In this document: positions 11,040 through 25,200 of the stretch, one piece after another
Position numbering within the stretch: the first letter of the stretch is position 1
Layout of the letters: the number at the start of each line of letters is the position of its first letter
Origin: Ashinkailepas kermadecensis
Lineage: Eukaryota; Arthropoda; Thecostraca; Neolepadidae
Reading direction: 5' to 3'
Assembly: GCA_034440615.1 (NCBI GenBank)
Contig: JAOTOM010005128.1
Location: 637,001-701,000, forward strand
Length of the DNA stretch: 64,000 bases
Notes under the pieces: generated by a model
Told to the model about the DNA's origin: nothing
What the model saw: only the letters and a program-made list of their open reading frames with translations
Database searches by the model: none
Program-made: the position numbers and the translations under genes

Positions 11040-12700
11040 CAAGTTTAGTAGGTATTGTTACTGGTATTATTCCAGATCCAGGTAAAATGCGATTTTTTGG
11101 ATTTTGTTTTTTAATACAGGGTATTTTAATGTAAAATCATGATGAGACCACTCATTTTCTCCTCAAATCATTATTTTTAAGTTGGCAAACAAATACACTA
11201 CCATAATCTTCACTCTGCAAACATGGCACATCACATATAATTATCCGTACCTGGTGTCACAGACGTGATAAAGAAGACATTCAACACTTCATGCACTCTA
11301 TTTAATACTCTGACATCAAAAACCTTATGTTTCTGCCTTAATTCGACATTATCTCAGAGAATGAATACTCGGAACATGCCGCACCAGCAGCCGTCGATAG
11401 TGGCCAGAAATTCCTTGCGATGCTTTATTATTTTATTTTGAATATATTTGATGACATGGCGGAAAAATTTGTTTCGGACGATTCTGGTTTTCCGGTTAGG
11501 TTAGGTTAGATTATATTATATTATGATATAATATATTTTATATTGTGCTACGTGATCTTAGCCTAGGTTAGGTTAGGTTAGGTTTTTTGTCCCTGACTTA
11601 ATGCATATGACGTCATCAAATCATTATGACGTCATCAACCGTCGCTGACTTAAAAGTAATCATTTGTGGAGAAAATGAGTGGTTGCATAATTATTTTGGT
11701 AAATATCAAGATCAAGGTAAAATGTGTTTTTTTGATTTTTTTGTTTGTAATGGTATGCTTTCTGACCTGATGAAGATGATGCAGTCACTCATTTTCACAG
11801 CAAATGATTACTTTTAAGTCATATACCCTAGGGGTAAATATCAAGATCAAGGTAAAATGTGATTTTTTTGTTGTTGTAATGGTATGCTTTCTGACATGAT
11901 GAAGACGATGCAGTCACCCATTTTCAGCATAATATATAAAATGTATCATAGCATAATATAATCTAATCTAACCTAACCTAACCTAACCTAGCCTAACATA
12001 ACCTAACCTAGCCTAACACAACATAACATAACATGATATAACAAAACATAACCTAACCTAACCTAATCGGAAAACCAGTATACGCAATATGCTATATTTG
12101 TAGAGTGAAGATTTTGCTAGTGTATTTCTTTGCCAACTGAAAAGTAATCATTTGCAGAGAAAATGAGTAGTCGCATCATCATTTCCACATTCAAATACCC
12201 CATATGAAAATAAAATAATTCAAAAAGTCACATTTTACCTTGAACTTGATATAAACCATTATTTTTATGTTAAAATGCCCTGTATAAAAAAATCCAAAAA
12301 ATCACATTTTACCTGTTTCTGGATATTTACCTTGTTACCAAAGTTGCCCATACAATGTCGCAAACATTTGATGACGTCATGGCCAAAATACTTGCTTCGG
12401 AGTATTCTGGTTTTCCGGTTAGGTTAGGTTAGGTTAGATAATATTATGCTATATTACATTTTATATATTATGCTACATTATCTTAGTCTAGGTCATGTTA
12501 GGTTACTTGTGCCTATGATGTCATCAATTGTATTGACTGCCATTGACTTAAAAGTAATCATTTGCAGTGAAAATAAGTGATCGCATCGTCTTCATCACGT
12601 CAGAAAGCATACTATTACATACAAAAATTCCCCAAAATCATAATTTACCTTGATCTCCAAATTTACAGAAACTTAATCCTGACTTCCTTAAATATTGTGT
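11040..12700. repeat. AT-rich foldback cluster with TTAGG-type repeats
   Basis: Two direct copies of GGTTTTCCGGTTAGGTTAGG (about 11487 and 12411) flank an inverted copy (about 11925-12080) that ends in CCTAATCGGAAAACC. Each carries runs of AGGTT/AACCT plus an ATATTATA-rich segment. Flanking modules containing AGTAATCATTTGCAGAGAA also occur in both orientations. The arrangement is nested foldback elements, with TTAGG being the arthropod telomere motif in permuted form. Confidence 0.75.
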
Positions 12701-13140
12701 TTTGTCTCCCATCCCTGCTACTTTGAAGTCCCCTGACAATACAGTTCTCTCATGCACTCTCCTTACCTATCTCTTCCTGTATCAACCTGTCTGTTTTCAT
12801 TCTGGTTTGGTGCATACAGAATGCCCCAATCCTAAATCTTGTTCCATTCTTCAGAATGATACCTAACCACAAAGATTCGACTCCTTCACTATGTACACTA
12901 TCCTCTACAGAACGACATTTCATCACTTGCCTCACACACAAGAGTATCTCACCTCCTATCCTTGCCTTTGATGAGCATGTGTGCTGTAGCCAGTCAATTC
13001 AAATTCTTGCAAGTTATCTCCAAAAATGCTTTCATTAGCCCATTCCTCAGTTATGCATACCAAATCTAGCTTTTCAGACAACATATATGCATGCAGTTCT
13101 CCAATTTTGTTCCTAACACTTCTGGCATTGACATAAACAC
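12690..13140 (-). pseudogene. LINE endonuclease-domain fragment (CR1-like)
   Basis: The minus strand at 12750-12941 reads VEDSVHSEGVESLWL followed by NGTRFRIGAF. This matches the endonuclease/exonuclease/phosphatase domain of CR1-like LINE ORF2 proteins, in which SVHSEGVESLW and a GxxYRPP motif are typical. A second diverged copy lies at 15690-16190. Both are short and frameshifted, so neither is functional. Confidence 0.7.
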
Positions 13141-14079
13141 ATCATAAACTATTATTTTCCTTGCTTGCAATACTTTTTATCAGCTAGATTACCCAATGAC
13201 CTACCTGCCTAGTTTCCCTGTTTCCTACTCAGAACCTCCTCATAGCTATAGCTGAGCAATTCCATGCCTCTCTTCCATCTTCATGCCTGATTTTTTGTAT
13301 TAAAAAAGATGCTTTTTGATGTTATTAAGACGATGTGACCACTTATTTTATCCGCAAATGATCACTTAAGTCAACGGCGGTCGATACAATTGGTGATGTC
13401 ATAGGCACAGGTCTGCAGCTTATAGCCTCAATGCTTTGAGAAGGAACTTTTGAATCTTGTGGCAGTGGAATTAGGGCAACAACAGTTTGAGCAAATAACC
13501 CCACTGGGAACGGCGCTGTGTTTTCAGAAAAATTATGGACTTGCATATTTGTCCTCAAAAGAAGGCTTAATAATTGTCTGAGATATTGTGGTATAGGTGT
13601 AGGTATATTGTGGAATAGGTATTGGATTTCCTAAGCAAGCAATTCTTATCAGTCCTTACCAAAGAGCACTCTGATACATTTGAAACAACTGAAGGCTATG
13701 CCTAGCAGGTGATAGGTTGGAAGATCTTACAATAACTACAGAAGCTGTAGAAAAACTGTTGCAGAATACACAATTCAATACAGCTTCTGGCTGAAAGATA
13801 TATATGCTAGGATCTTTGTAGTGTGCTAAAGCTTTAGCAGTTCCCCTAGGCATTGTTTTCAGGTGGTCTATGCAGTATTATGAAGTACCTGAAGATTGGA
13901 GAAATGCAAATGCAGTGTCAATTTTCAAAAATGGACTTATGCAATGTCAGTGATTCAGCAAGCATGCCTGTCTTGTTCAGATGCAACCCATCTAATGCAA
14001 ACATTTCAGTCCTCCACCAAACATTCCCCACAGATCCAAGAACTTCACCCCAAGCTCCTCACAAATCTTAGCTGCCCTG
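13141..14079. other. Probable LINE-derived or neutral DNA
   Basis: It lies between minus-strand LINE ORF2 and ORF1 remnants. Another copy of the foldback module with ACTTATTTTATCCGCAAATG occurs near 13340-13375. No intact gene is seen. Confidence 0.4.
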
Positions 14080-15060
<981 letters not shown>

Positions 15061-15319
15061 TCGAATCCTGCACCTGGCTTGCTTGACTCTCCTTACAGAT
15101 GATGGGCCCTGTCACTAAACACCAAGGGTGCTCCACCTTCCTTGTTGTTAGAATATCTAACCTACTACTTAAGTCCCCAATGACCTACACTGATACTTTC
15201 CACAGTTACCTTCAATGGTTTTGTTTTGTTTTTATTTCAATTTGTGTTTTGTTTTTGCTTCTTTTTTTTTTGCTATTCTTATCAGTAACCAAGTGTCAAT
15301 TGTCCATGTTTGGCACTAA

Positions 15320-15670
15320 ACAACACAGTGAATGCCACAATTCCAAGGTTATCTAAAGTAAGCACCATACACCACAAGACTGAATAGACTATGATATAAA
15401 TAATTAGTATTCTCTATCTAATTGAGCTTATAATACCTACGTCCTACACACAGGAAAGAACACACAAGCTATCTACAAAATAAAAAAAATCAAAGACATC
15501 TTACCAACAAGACTACCCATGAATGTCACTATTTCAAGGTTATTTAATGTAAACAATATACACCACAAGACTAAATAAACTATAAGACAAAATACAATTC
15601 TCATACTCACTACACTACATAATACCTATGCACAGGAAAAAAGCAACAAGCTATCTACAAAATCAACACA
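15320..15670. repeat. Diverged direct repeat, about 190-bp spacing
   Basis: Two copies share CCAAGGTTATCTAAAGTAA versus TCAAGGTTATTTAATGTAA, the phrase ACACCACAAGACT and AAGCTATCTACAAAAT in the same order (about 15330-15480 and 15521-15665). They sit beside the second LINE fragment and may be part of it. Confidence 0.6.
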
Positions 15671-15689
15671 AAAACTTATCTCAATGATG

Positions 15690-16190
15690 AGTGGTCCAAT
15701 CTTCTTTTCCCCCCTTGATATCCTCAACCAGTCCTCCCCAGGCTTCATGTGAACAGGTCTGCCTGAAAAAAGAGCAGAACATTGAGCTATGTTGAAGTCC
15801 CTCAACAATGGAGTTATACCATGCACTCTCTTACTTGTCTCTTCCTGCATCAATCTGTCAGTGTTTTCATTCTGACATGGTGGCCTGTAGAATGCCCCAA
15901 TCCTTAACCTTGTTCCATTATTCAGGATGATGTCTAATTGTAGAGATTCTACCCCTTCACTATGAACACTATCCTCTATGGTATGACATTTCATTACTTT
16001 CCTCACATACAAGAATATCCTGCCTCCTATTTGTGACTCCCTTTCATAAGATTGCATGTTGTAGCCTGTCAATTCAAATTATTGCAAGTTATTTCCAAGA
16101 TTGTTTGCATTAGCCCATGCCTCAGTTATGCATACTAGATCTAACTTTTCAGACAACATATATACATGCAGTTCCCCAATTTAGCATAGG
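15690..16190 (-). pseudogene. Second LINE endonuclease fragment
   Basis: The minus strand reads TIEDSVHSEGVESLQLDI, then NGTRLRIGAFYRPPCQNENT and DRLMQEE. It is a diverged duplicate of 12690-13140 with the GAFYRPP motif better preserved. The downstream reverse transcriptase is absent. Confidence 0.75.
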
Positions 16191-18728
16191 AAGATCCATG
16201 TACCAAAGTGTCTAGGTAAAAACTTATGTTGATATTGGAAGCATTCCTGTACTTCTATATATGAAGCCATATAGGTTCCTTGGATGGTAAAGTGGATGCA
16301 AATTTGCTGTGGCACAGCAATCCACAGATGGAAAAAATGACTGTTTGCCCAGCCATGTTATTCACTTAGCTTGCACTGGTGTGACAGCTGATACTTCTGG
16401 GCATTGCATGTATTCTGCATTCACAACAATTGAGTTTCAGCACTTCTGGACTGGTGACTGAGAGGAAATCTGATAGCTCTTGGTAGTGAAAGGTACAGAC
16501 CTGACTTAGTCTCTTGCAATAGTCCTGAAATCAGCTTTGAATGTATGAAGTTTGGATGAGGGAGGTACAAGTTACAATAATCACCAGACAATGTGTGATG
16601 ATGTATATAATATTCAAGGAGCTTAGATGTGAGCCAGACACATGACAGAGACCTACGAACATGCTAGCTGGGGAGACCATGACCTCCCAGTCATGGTTGT
16701 GTCCCTACCTCAGCCAGGAATCAGCTTCGCAAAGAGAACTTTTCAGTGGTACTTGCACCCATGATAAAATGGGTAAATATCCTATCCTAGATAACCTAGG
16801 TCAGATTTGAGTGCTACTTGAGGTATACATTCCTTTGGAGGAGCTCCAATGCTATCTAGCCCATCCAACAATGACGGATTTGTCCATGCCCCCTGCAATA
16901 GGAAAACAAATTATATCTGTCCCTTCCCAATATTTTGAAGTAAGAGTATGTTTTATTTTATTTTAGGACTTCTCCTATTTGATCCCACAAGTGAAATGTG
17001 TGCCACCTACAGGTTGGTTTTTATCCTATTTCTTAAACAAGAACTTGTATGCCACATAATAGTGAGGTAATGGTAGGTTGTTAAAAGCACACCATCTTCT
17101 TTTGTCAGTGATCAATGTGCATAATTTCCGAGCTTCCATGCAGTGCGTTTTGCGATTTTGACTGCTGTTGGCATTCGTTCCGGTGGCAATGGGTCACCTG
17201 AGTGGTCTGTCCAAATACCTGCCATGTCAAAACTGAGTTGCTCTGGAGTTGGCTTCAGTCTGGCGATCTGCCTGTTCCATGAACATTTTTGAACTATCGG
17301 CACAGCAGAAACTGGCAGCTTTGATTAACCTGAGACATTTGATAGAAGAACCCACCTCGCACGAATTGCTGCTTGTGTTATTTGAATAGTTGACCGTGGT
17401 GAGTGTCATTGCTCTTTGCTGCCAGTGCCATTGCTGACATAGATTCTTCAGGTAATAGTTCCAGTGTGTAGTTTCATATGATGATTTGATATGAGATGAT
17501 AAGCTCATGCATGCACTTGCTGTGCATGCATGAGCTTTGCTATGGTGAGTAAATGATTGGATCTATCCCACCTCCGAAGGTGGGATAGATCCAATATCCC
17601 AGTTCACACATATGTTGTTATGTCTGCAGGAGTCATGTGGGACGAGAAGATATTAAACATCATGTTGAATATTGATTTTAAAATCATAACAGAAGTTTTC
17701 ACTATGTTCATACCAGCATAAGGTGCAGTTGGGGGCATCGGACGAACAAGGGTAAGAGGCGAGCTATACGGCTCGATTCAGTTCAATTCAGTGCATTATG
17801 GTTCAATCACTGAAAAGTCGAAGCTCATCCACTGAAAAGTTCAAGTTTTTCAGTCACCAAGCCAGCATGCATAAAACTAGGTATGGAAATAATCCACAAG
17901 CAGCGATTGAAGTACCGGGCCATTCTGGATGTGAACTCTGGATAAGACTAGTGTGGACATGAGCCCTTCTTGTACATGGTAGCGAGGTCGACTGAATTGA
18001 CTTGACCGGTGGTCGCACGGCTTCCAGGCCACGTTGGTTACCAGTATGGTCAGGTGGCAGCATGCAACAAGGGATTACCCTACCAACTGTGTTCTCCAGG
18101 AAGGGCATCTGGTAATGCCAAGTGTTTCCGACCCTGCCCAGCAGTCATTCAAGCACACACTGTGCTTTTGCTCAGATCTTCCTGGCAAGATTTTCGTGAG
18201 TTCAGCTTTGAACTGTGATATATGGTTGGTGGGCTCCATTGTCCACGGTACAGTTTGGCGGCAGCGTAGTTTAGCCTTCGTTTGTCAGCATTGATTCGCA
18301 TTTCTGACAATCGCGACTTCCCGGTTTGGCGCGAATCGTAGCTGCACTGAACACAATGATACACATCGCAACATCTGCCGCAGGCACAGGATCGGGCACG
18401 AAACCCCGAAAAAGCCTTGTGAACTGATGGCATTCTCACTCCCTTGATCGCCGATGAAAGCATGCACTGCATTGCATCAAATTCTTGCAGGTGTGTAGGA
18501 ATTTCAGGACTAAAGAGACCTATTTTAGCAGCCTAGCACAACACATTGAAGTTTGGAACCGTGTTCCATATCGGACATAGGAGCCCGGTTGCAGAAATAT
18601 GCTCACAATTTCTATATAAGTGCGTTAAAATCTAACTGGATTCAGCTAAAATTGGCTGCAGTTTTTCCTATATTGCACTAATTTGTTGAGTACGATGTAC
18701 ATGCAGGGACTGTTGAGTACATCTCAAG
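16191..18728. other. Intergenic, no recognised gene
   Basis: Mixed AT-rich sequence with only short open frames of no recognisable family. The only structures I see are the twin hairpins at 17499-17593. Nothing else is supported. Confidence 0.4.
17499..17593. repeat. Two adjacent perfect hairpins
   Basis: AAGCTCATGCATGCA pairs with TGCATGCATGAGCTT across a short loop (about 17499-17536). GGATCTATCCCACCT pairs with AGGTGGGATAGATCC across CCGA (17560-17593). The two stems are separated by about 24 bases. Confidence 0.85.
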
Positions 18729-19697
18729 CAGGGACGTAGCCAGGAATTGTTCATGAAGGTGGCGGACTACGAAGGGGATCCGGACTACCCCACGATTTTT
18801 AAGTCCCCGGATGTTGGCCTCTACTTCGAAAAGGGTCCGTTTTTGTGAGATAAATCAAGTTAATTTTTTGTTTCAATCCTCATTGGGGACTCCGGTCGTC
18901 GAATCCCCGCCCCCCCTTCCTCAAATTGTGAAGCAAACATGGCACTGTTGTAAACCAGGACGAAAATATTTTCCAAATAAGGGGGGAAAAACCCCCCTCT
19001 AAAAAAAAATAAACCCCTCCCAAAAAAAAAATTTGTGGGTGTTGTGGTCCCCCCTTCCCCCTTTTTTAAAAAATCTTTTTCCCCCCAAAAAACCCGTTTT
19101 ATTAAAACCCCAAAAAAAAAAAAAACGTGAGAAAGGTTAAAAATTATGCTCTTTTTTTTAGACCGCCTGGACAATGTTCAGGCGGTCAATGCAGTGAACA
19201 GTGAGCATGATCTAGATGCAGGATACCAAAACTTCATTGGAAAAGATGTCGATTCAGTACTCGGTGAAGGCCAAGTAAGCGCTTGTAAGGGCCCGTAGAC
19301 TATCGTACAGGCCCGCACGCATTCATAAGGGCCCGTACACGTTCGTAAGGGCCCGGAGACGTTCGTAGGTGCACGTACATGTTTGCAAGGGCCCGTAAGC
19401 ATTCGTAGAGACCCATAGGCGTCCGTAGGGCTCGGAGACGTTCGTAAGGGCGTATGTTTTCGTAGCTGCCCGTAGACAACATTCGCAAGGACCGGTAGGC
19501 GCTAGTAAGGGCCTGTAGAAGTTCAAAATGGTCCGTAAATATTCGTAAGGGCTCGTAGACGTTCTTTGGGGCCCGGCAACAACCATAAAATGTGTTGTTG
19601 TCCTTTATATTTCCGCCATGGCGATCCCGTAGAGGATAAGTGCGGGTTCAGGGAGGGCGCGACCGCCCCCGCCGCCCTCCCCTTGGCCACGTCCCTG
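18729..19697. mobile_element. hAT-like element with 8-bp target duplication
   Basis: The termini CAGGGACGTAGCCAGG and CTTGGCCACGTCCCTG are inverted copies. The flanks ATCTCAAG (18721-18728 and 19698-19705) are a perfect 8-bp duplication, the hallmark of hAT insertion. There is no transposase. The interior contains homopolymer-rich DNA (18960-19130) and a minisatellite. Confidence 0.85.
19265..19580. repeat. Degenerate ~21-bp minisatellite inside the hAT element
   Basis: Units of 20-24 bp follow the pattern AAGGGCCCGTAGACGTTCGT with many substitutions, about 14 copies. It lies wholly inside the hAT-like element and was presumably carried by it or expanded after insertion. Confidence 0.8.
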
Positions 19698-19705
19698 ATC
19701 TCAAG

Positions 19706-21842
19706 CTTAAGCGCATTCTGCTGAATTATCGAATTAGCGGAGGTGCCACGTTAGTGTATCCAAATTCAATTTAGCTTTCACATCAGATGTAAATAAATAC
19801 CTTCCAATTTTGCTTTAGAAGATGCAACTAAAAATGTCGAATGGTATATATCCGACTGGCATGCAACTTTATAGTACTGGGGTTCTGGGGCTGTGTTCTA
19901 CCTAGCACTACTGAAAAGAACTTGTAAATAGTATTTGAATGCCATTGATGCCAGGTGTGCTTTATCGTCATCTTCTTATCTCGGCAGTGTACTGATGCAG
20001 AGCGACCAGAAATGTCAATGATCGGATAAACATTGGACGTAATAAGTAAGTATTTTTCCTATTATGTGATGTTTATCACTAAATTGCCAACTGTAGACAC
20101 GCTGTCAGTCACGGCCTCTTTTGTCTCGCAGCATCCCTATCAGTCTATGCCGCATACAACCGTTGAGCTAGGCAGACAGCCGCGGTTTAACACTGGCCGC
20201 CAGGTTTTTGGTTCGCACGGCTTTTGGGTACGGTTCGCTGGTTGGTCCTCAGCCGGCGTCGTGTAGGCCTGCAGGCCTGATACTGCCATGGAATATTTTA
20301 TTTTAAGAAAGGCATGCATTGCAAATAAAATATGTGGAGAGCTGCACAATTTAATGTAAATATTTAAGAACAGTATGTTGCTCTGAATGGCGAAATTGAA
20401 GTGTAAAGCACTACAATTTTAGAGCCGAGACGGTCGGGCCGGGCCGCGATGGACCGCTGATGAGCTGAGTTAGTGTGTACACAGAGGTAGACACATTCAA
20501 GCTTCGCTCCCCATCGTAGTAAATTAGGGCATAGGATAACAGAGGCTGGCTGCCGATTATGCATGCTCTCCAAAAGTGCAACATCTCGAGGGATGCTTTT
20601 GAATGTTGGATTTTTAGAGGAAATAATTGGGGCATTCCGGCTCGGAGAGGATAATTTGTTCTGCGTTTCTGATATAAAAAGCTCACTTCTATACGCTCCA
20701 GTCGGTTTCGGACATGTTTATCAAACAGTGATGAGCTTCATGTCATTTCCAAACAACTCGGTTCATCTTCTGGCGAAAATGGAACGGATAATTTCCCGAA
20801 GAGGACGATATTCTGTATGAGAAAAAAATCCAGGATAAAGCGTATTTCCAACCCTGGAGTCTGCCTTAGAATGAAGGTGACGACACGTGTTGTCTCGAAG
20901 CATGCTCCTCTTAAAGAAAACAAAAAGTGCCAGCCATGGTTTGATGTCATTTTGCTGTGCTTTGACGCCACGGTGATTCATGTATCACTGCATTCCATTA
21001 CAAAGTCCATGAATCAACACAAGCATAAACAATGGCTCTTTACAAAGGTATTTCTGCATCTTGTTACGAAGCTAACATGTTAATTCCATAGCCAGGCATC
21101 ATTAATCCACTTTGTGGCACCATGCAGTGGTTGGATCTTCGACGAATGGTGGTGTATTCTGGATGACAGGAGCAGAACACCCACGATAGCAGCTTGAGGC
21201 ATATGGCAGGATGCAAGTGCGCCACTCTGAAACATGGTATATTATTATACAAGTGCCTTTGTGCCTCATTGAATCACAAGAATAAATGAGGGCATGTTTT
21301 CTGTGTCTGTTGATAGCACTTGTCGCGGTGGTGCCACTGTGCATGCTGCATGAAGGGAATTAGTCACAAGATGTCTAGGAAAATTGCTACCCATGCAATT
21401 ATAATTAGTGACTGATTTTCCACTGTTGATTCTTTTACTGAATCCTAAAACACATGCTTGGGGCTTGGCAAACAGGAATGTTTGAACTTTGAAGTGACAT
21501 CATTCTTGTACATGTAACGTGCGGTTGTACATCTGACACGTCACCGATACCGTGGCCAGTCATCTGCCACAATAGTGTAGGCATTGTGCTCGATCGACCG
21601 AACAGTGTAAATGTTCTTAGAAGCAGCCACGGATGTTACCGCAGCGACTTAACGTGGAACTCGTCGCCCAAAGCTTCTTGAAATTTAGCATTATGGCTAT
21701 GGCACTGCATGTATAAAATATACTTGACTCGTCGTTGCGATAAATATGTGGGGACGCCCAGGGAAAGAGCAGATTAAAAATGTACATGATTTACGAGAGA
21801 ATTTCCCTCTCCCGTCTAAATGCTTAAATATTATCTTGGATA
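19706..21842. other. Intergenic, no recognised gene
   Basis: AT-rich with no long open frame. The minus strand near 21064-21350 has a short frame without family resemblance. Nothing further is seen. Confidence 0.4.
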
Positions 21843-21846
21843 TTAA

Positions 21847-22767
21847 CACGCGCCCTGGAGGGCCTCTGAGAATTACGCGCACTGGAGGGGGGGCGGATTC
21901 CGCCCCCCCCTAAGATCTCGGCTCCTAGTAAAGCTGGAGGAACGAAATTCGCAGGGTGGATGGGCACGGTAGTGAACTCTATCCTGTGCAATTTTCGTGA
22001 CCTTAGGTCAATATCTTCAAGGTCAAATGAGGTCAGATTGACAAAATTTTCCGGTTTTGCGTGGCTTGGCTTGTCATCGTTATGGATCGCTGTGATTGTG
22101 TTTAAATGCTCAAAAATGGGCATCAATGATGTTTTGGACATTACTAATGATGCAATGCAGATGCTAGACCCAACATTTGACCTCAGGTCACCTATATAGC
22201 ACCACTTTATCAGGTCAGTTACCTGTTCCAGTTACCGGAACCGGCCGCCCGCCCGACTGCTCCGTCGGGCAGCTCGGAGCAATCGGCTTCGTGAAGAAGG
22301 GAGTGGAGTACATGAATAAAGTATGGAAAGGCAATGACAAACAGTACAAATGACAACCAGTAATGCATTTATGGCAACATTCCAGTTGATCAAGTTTGGT
22401 TCCATTAACCTGTCATGAACTTGACCTGACTTGACCTTGGTGACCTAACATGACCTTGAAACTATACAGCATATCAATATGCATCAAACAAGTCGCTTGT
22501 GTTGCCTAGAACACTTCCCTTTTGTCAGTATACTGGAAGCGTATCAGCGCCGATTTTTGTGGTCTGGCGCTATAACATTTTTTTATTTCAGCGGCCCCTA
22601 ACTTGAAAAATTTTCGGCCGATTTCCATTTTTCTTGCTTTAAACGACGCGCGTTCATTTCTAAGCAGGTACACCGAAAATCGCGTATATCGACCGGTAAA
22701 ATCTGCAGTTATTTGCGAAAAACCGGAGGGTTGGGCGGATTTCGCCCCCCCCCCTCCAGTGCGCGTG
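21847..22767. mobile_element. piggyBac-like non-autonomous element
   Basis: TTAA occurs immediately outside both ends (21843-21846 and 22768-22771). The termini CACGCGCCCTGGAGGG and, inverted, CACGCGCACTGGAGGG are matching inverted repeats; a second internal copy of the left terminus follows at about 21873. TTAA duplication is specific to piggyBac-type insertion. No transposase is encoded. The interior carries many AGGTCA/TGACCT hexamers. Confidence 0.8.
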
Positions 22768-22771
22768 TTAA

Positions 22772-25140
22772 TGCATCAGAATATTACCATCTCCGAATCC
22801 GGGGTATGATAGTCAAAGCCCAATTCTTCTTGCATGCTTGGAATATATTGCTGGGACATTGCATGCTGACGAGTTTTTTCTTCAAGACGAACAAGATGAG
22901 CCACATTTTGTAGTCTGTTGGTTAAGCACTCCAGTTTATCTGAGCTGATTAACCTCCATGAGATAAGTGCCAGCACGATACTTAATAACGATGTCTGGTG
23001 GTCATGGTAACCTGCCTGAAGGGAGCATCTACTTCCACCTCCAGTATGGGAGCCAAGTGCAGAAGAAATGTGTCTGTCGGAATGAAGCCGGACTTATCTG
23101 GCTGGATGGAAGCAAGTGTGTATGTCCACAGGTGCCTTTCTATCTTCCATTGCATGGGGCTGCAACACAATTTCAATTGCTCATAGCGCGCAGATGGCAG
23201 CAAGCATGGACTACAATATACAGAGGTGAACAGGGCAGCTTCTGCATGTGTTTCATACAGGTTGAAAGTGCCAACATTGCAATTAATTGATTGTTTGGTG
23301 CAATTATTACATTGATGTGCGTTTTTTGTGGATAACAACATCCAGCTTGAAAGAACGTTTTTTCCAGATCGTCATGTTAAGTTTAGAAGAAGTGTGCTAT
23401 GGAGATGCATATTGGGATTCAGGGTGAAGGAAAATCAGTGTATTGTGTTAATGTGTGTGCATCTAGCTTGAGCATTGTGTTTTACTACTGACCATTACCC
23501 TCCCGATTTAAACATATGCTGCATAGTTGTGTAGCTTGTAATCCCCAGTGCAAAGATGTATAAAGGACTTGTCTGTCATCATTGCTGTTTAAATGATATC
23601 TCCGAATGACACCAGTGCAATTATGATAACAGCCATTAGGTTAGTGAGGTGAATACAACCTCCACATATGCAAGGTAACAAGCTACAATAATTTACATTG
23701 CGCAAATTCGTCGTTTTTTCCCCTGCCATGTGCCATTTACTAAGGTAAAGGGGCTGCAAAGTTGATCCAGTTAAGCATAGGACTGAAAAATATGTATTGT
23801 TATAAAAATATGACAGACTTATATTTATGAACTTGAATAATGTTGAAATGGCCTATGTTACCATTTCAACCATTATTATTATTATTAATTCAACCATTAT
23901 TCAACCGTGGCAGCCCTAATGTTGGTGGACAGTTGGATTGTCTGTTACTGTGAAACTTAGGTTGAACTGGTTATGATGTTTTGCATGCAATTTTTAGTTT
24001 GTTGTTGGAGATAATTTTGCATAGCTGAAGGTTGTTTGAAAACTATTCAGCATTTTTAATATAACTGTCTGCTTCCATTTTAAGCCATTTTAGAATGCAT
24101 CATTTACATTGGAAGCAGTTGGGGATTGGCACTACAGACTTTGGATGTGTTATGGTACATATGAGGTTTTCACATTTGTTCAGTAGCTTACAACACGTCA
24201 CATTTATCCACAGTCATATTGGGGTAGCAACTCACTGCCAGTATGATTGTGAGGTTAGTGGTACTGCTAGAACACCAGAGTGTCGATATATCAACAATAC
24301 AAAACCATTTTTGAGGTATATATTAAATATTTTATAAGGATGATAAACGTTATCGGAGATAACACCCTTATAAACCCTTTAATATGTCTCAAAGATTGAA
24401 ATCGTGAGGCCCTATGGTAGGCGTATCTACTAACTACGAAACTGTTTAAAAGGGGAATGTCACTCTGTTGTAACCTTCCGAATTGTCTTCTCTTCGGATG
24501 ACGGAACCGCTACAAGCCTTGAAAGCTAATGGAAGTATTTTACCCCAGATAACTGTTATCACTACAAATGAAGCTAGACAGTTGACATGATGAGCCTATA
24601 TTGGTGCACCCAGAGCTTTTGATTTGGAGTCATCCTTTTTCTGTAGTGTTTACATGCCAAATATTTCTAGCTTCTACACCTGTTATTGAGACTGAACCAT
24701 TTGAGTTGCAAATTTCCCCTTCACTTGCCTTTAATACCAATGCTAACAAAAAGTCAGATTGAGCAGGCTTGCACATGTTTATGGCCATAACTGATTTTAG
24801 TAATGTAGAAGTGACGCAAACTGACGAAATATGCTCAGACCTAATGCAGATATTTGCAGAATTGACATGAAGAACTTCATTTTAGTCTTCTGTACATAAA
24901 TTGAGCATGGCTATTGTTTAAACATTGATGATGTCTATATTGCATTGATCATGTCGATATTCGATTTGACAGCTTTATTAAATTTGCCATTTTAGGGAGT
25001 AGGAAAAATAAGCAGCCTGCTTTTCCTCACAATGCTGAATTGTTTAATACCAATGCTTAATTATCATCCTCTAGTGTCGATGGCTCCAAGCTGCACTAAA
25101 ATAGATTTCGTGATGCAATATTGTATGCTTTTTCTTTCAG
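22772..25140. other. Region upstream of KCTD3 coding start
   Basis: No long coding frame. The end of this stretch (TGCTTTTTCTTTCAG at about 25126-25140) is a strong splice acceptor, so the first untranslated exon and promoter of the KCTD3-like gene should lie in or left of it. I could not place them. Confidence 0.5.
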
Positions 25141-25200
25141 TTATTTACCAGCAATGGCCAGCCTATCAGAAATAATCAACCTGAACGTTGGAGGGGTCAG
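25141..25200 (+). CDS. KCTD3/SHKBP1-like, first coding exon
   Basis: The exon follows the acceptor TTTTTCTTTCAG and has 13 bases of 5' UTR before ATG at 25154 in good context (AGCAATGG). It reads MASLSEIINLNVGGVR and ends in a donor GTGAGT at 25201, splitting the Arg codon after AG. INLNVGG is the start of the BTB/T1 tetramerisation domain of the KCTD family. Because the ATG is just inside an internal exon, the gene must have an upstream non-coding exon. KCTD3 and SHKBP1 pair an N-terminal BTB domain with WD-type repeats; the vertebrate proteins bind HCN3 channels and CIN85 respectively. Confidence 0.93.

Noticed and set aside
11500..12080. Ancient telomere or chromosome-fusion scar
   Set aside because: The TTAGG-type runs are short, in both orientations, and tied to element-like flanks, so mobile-element origin is simpler.
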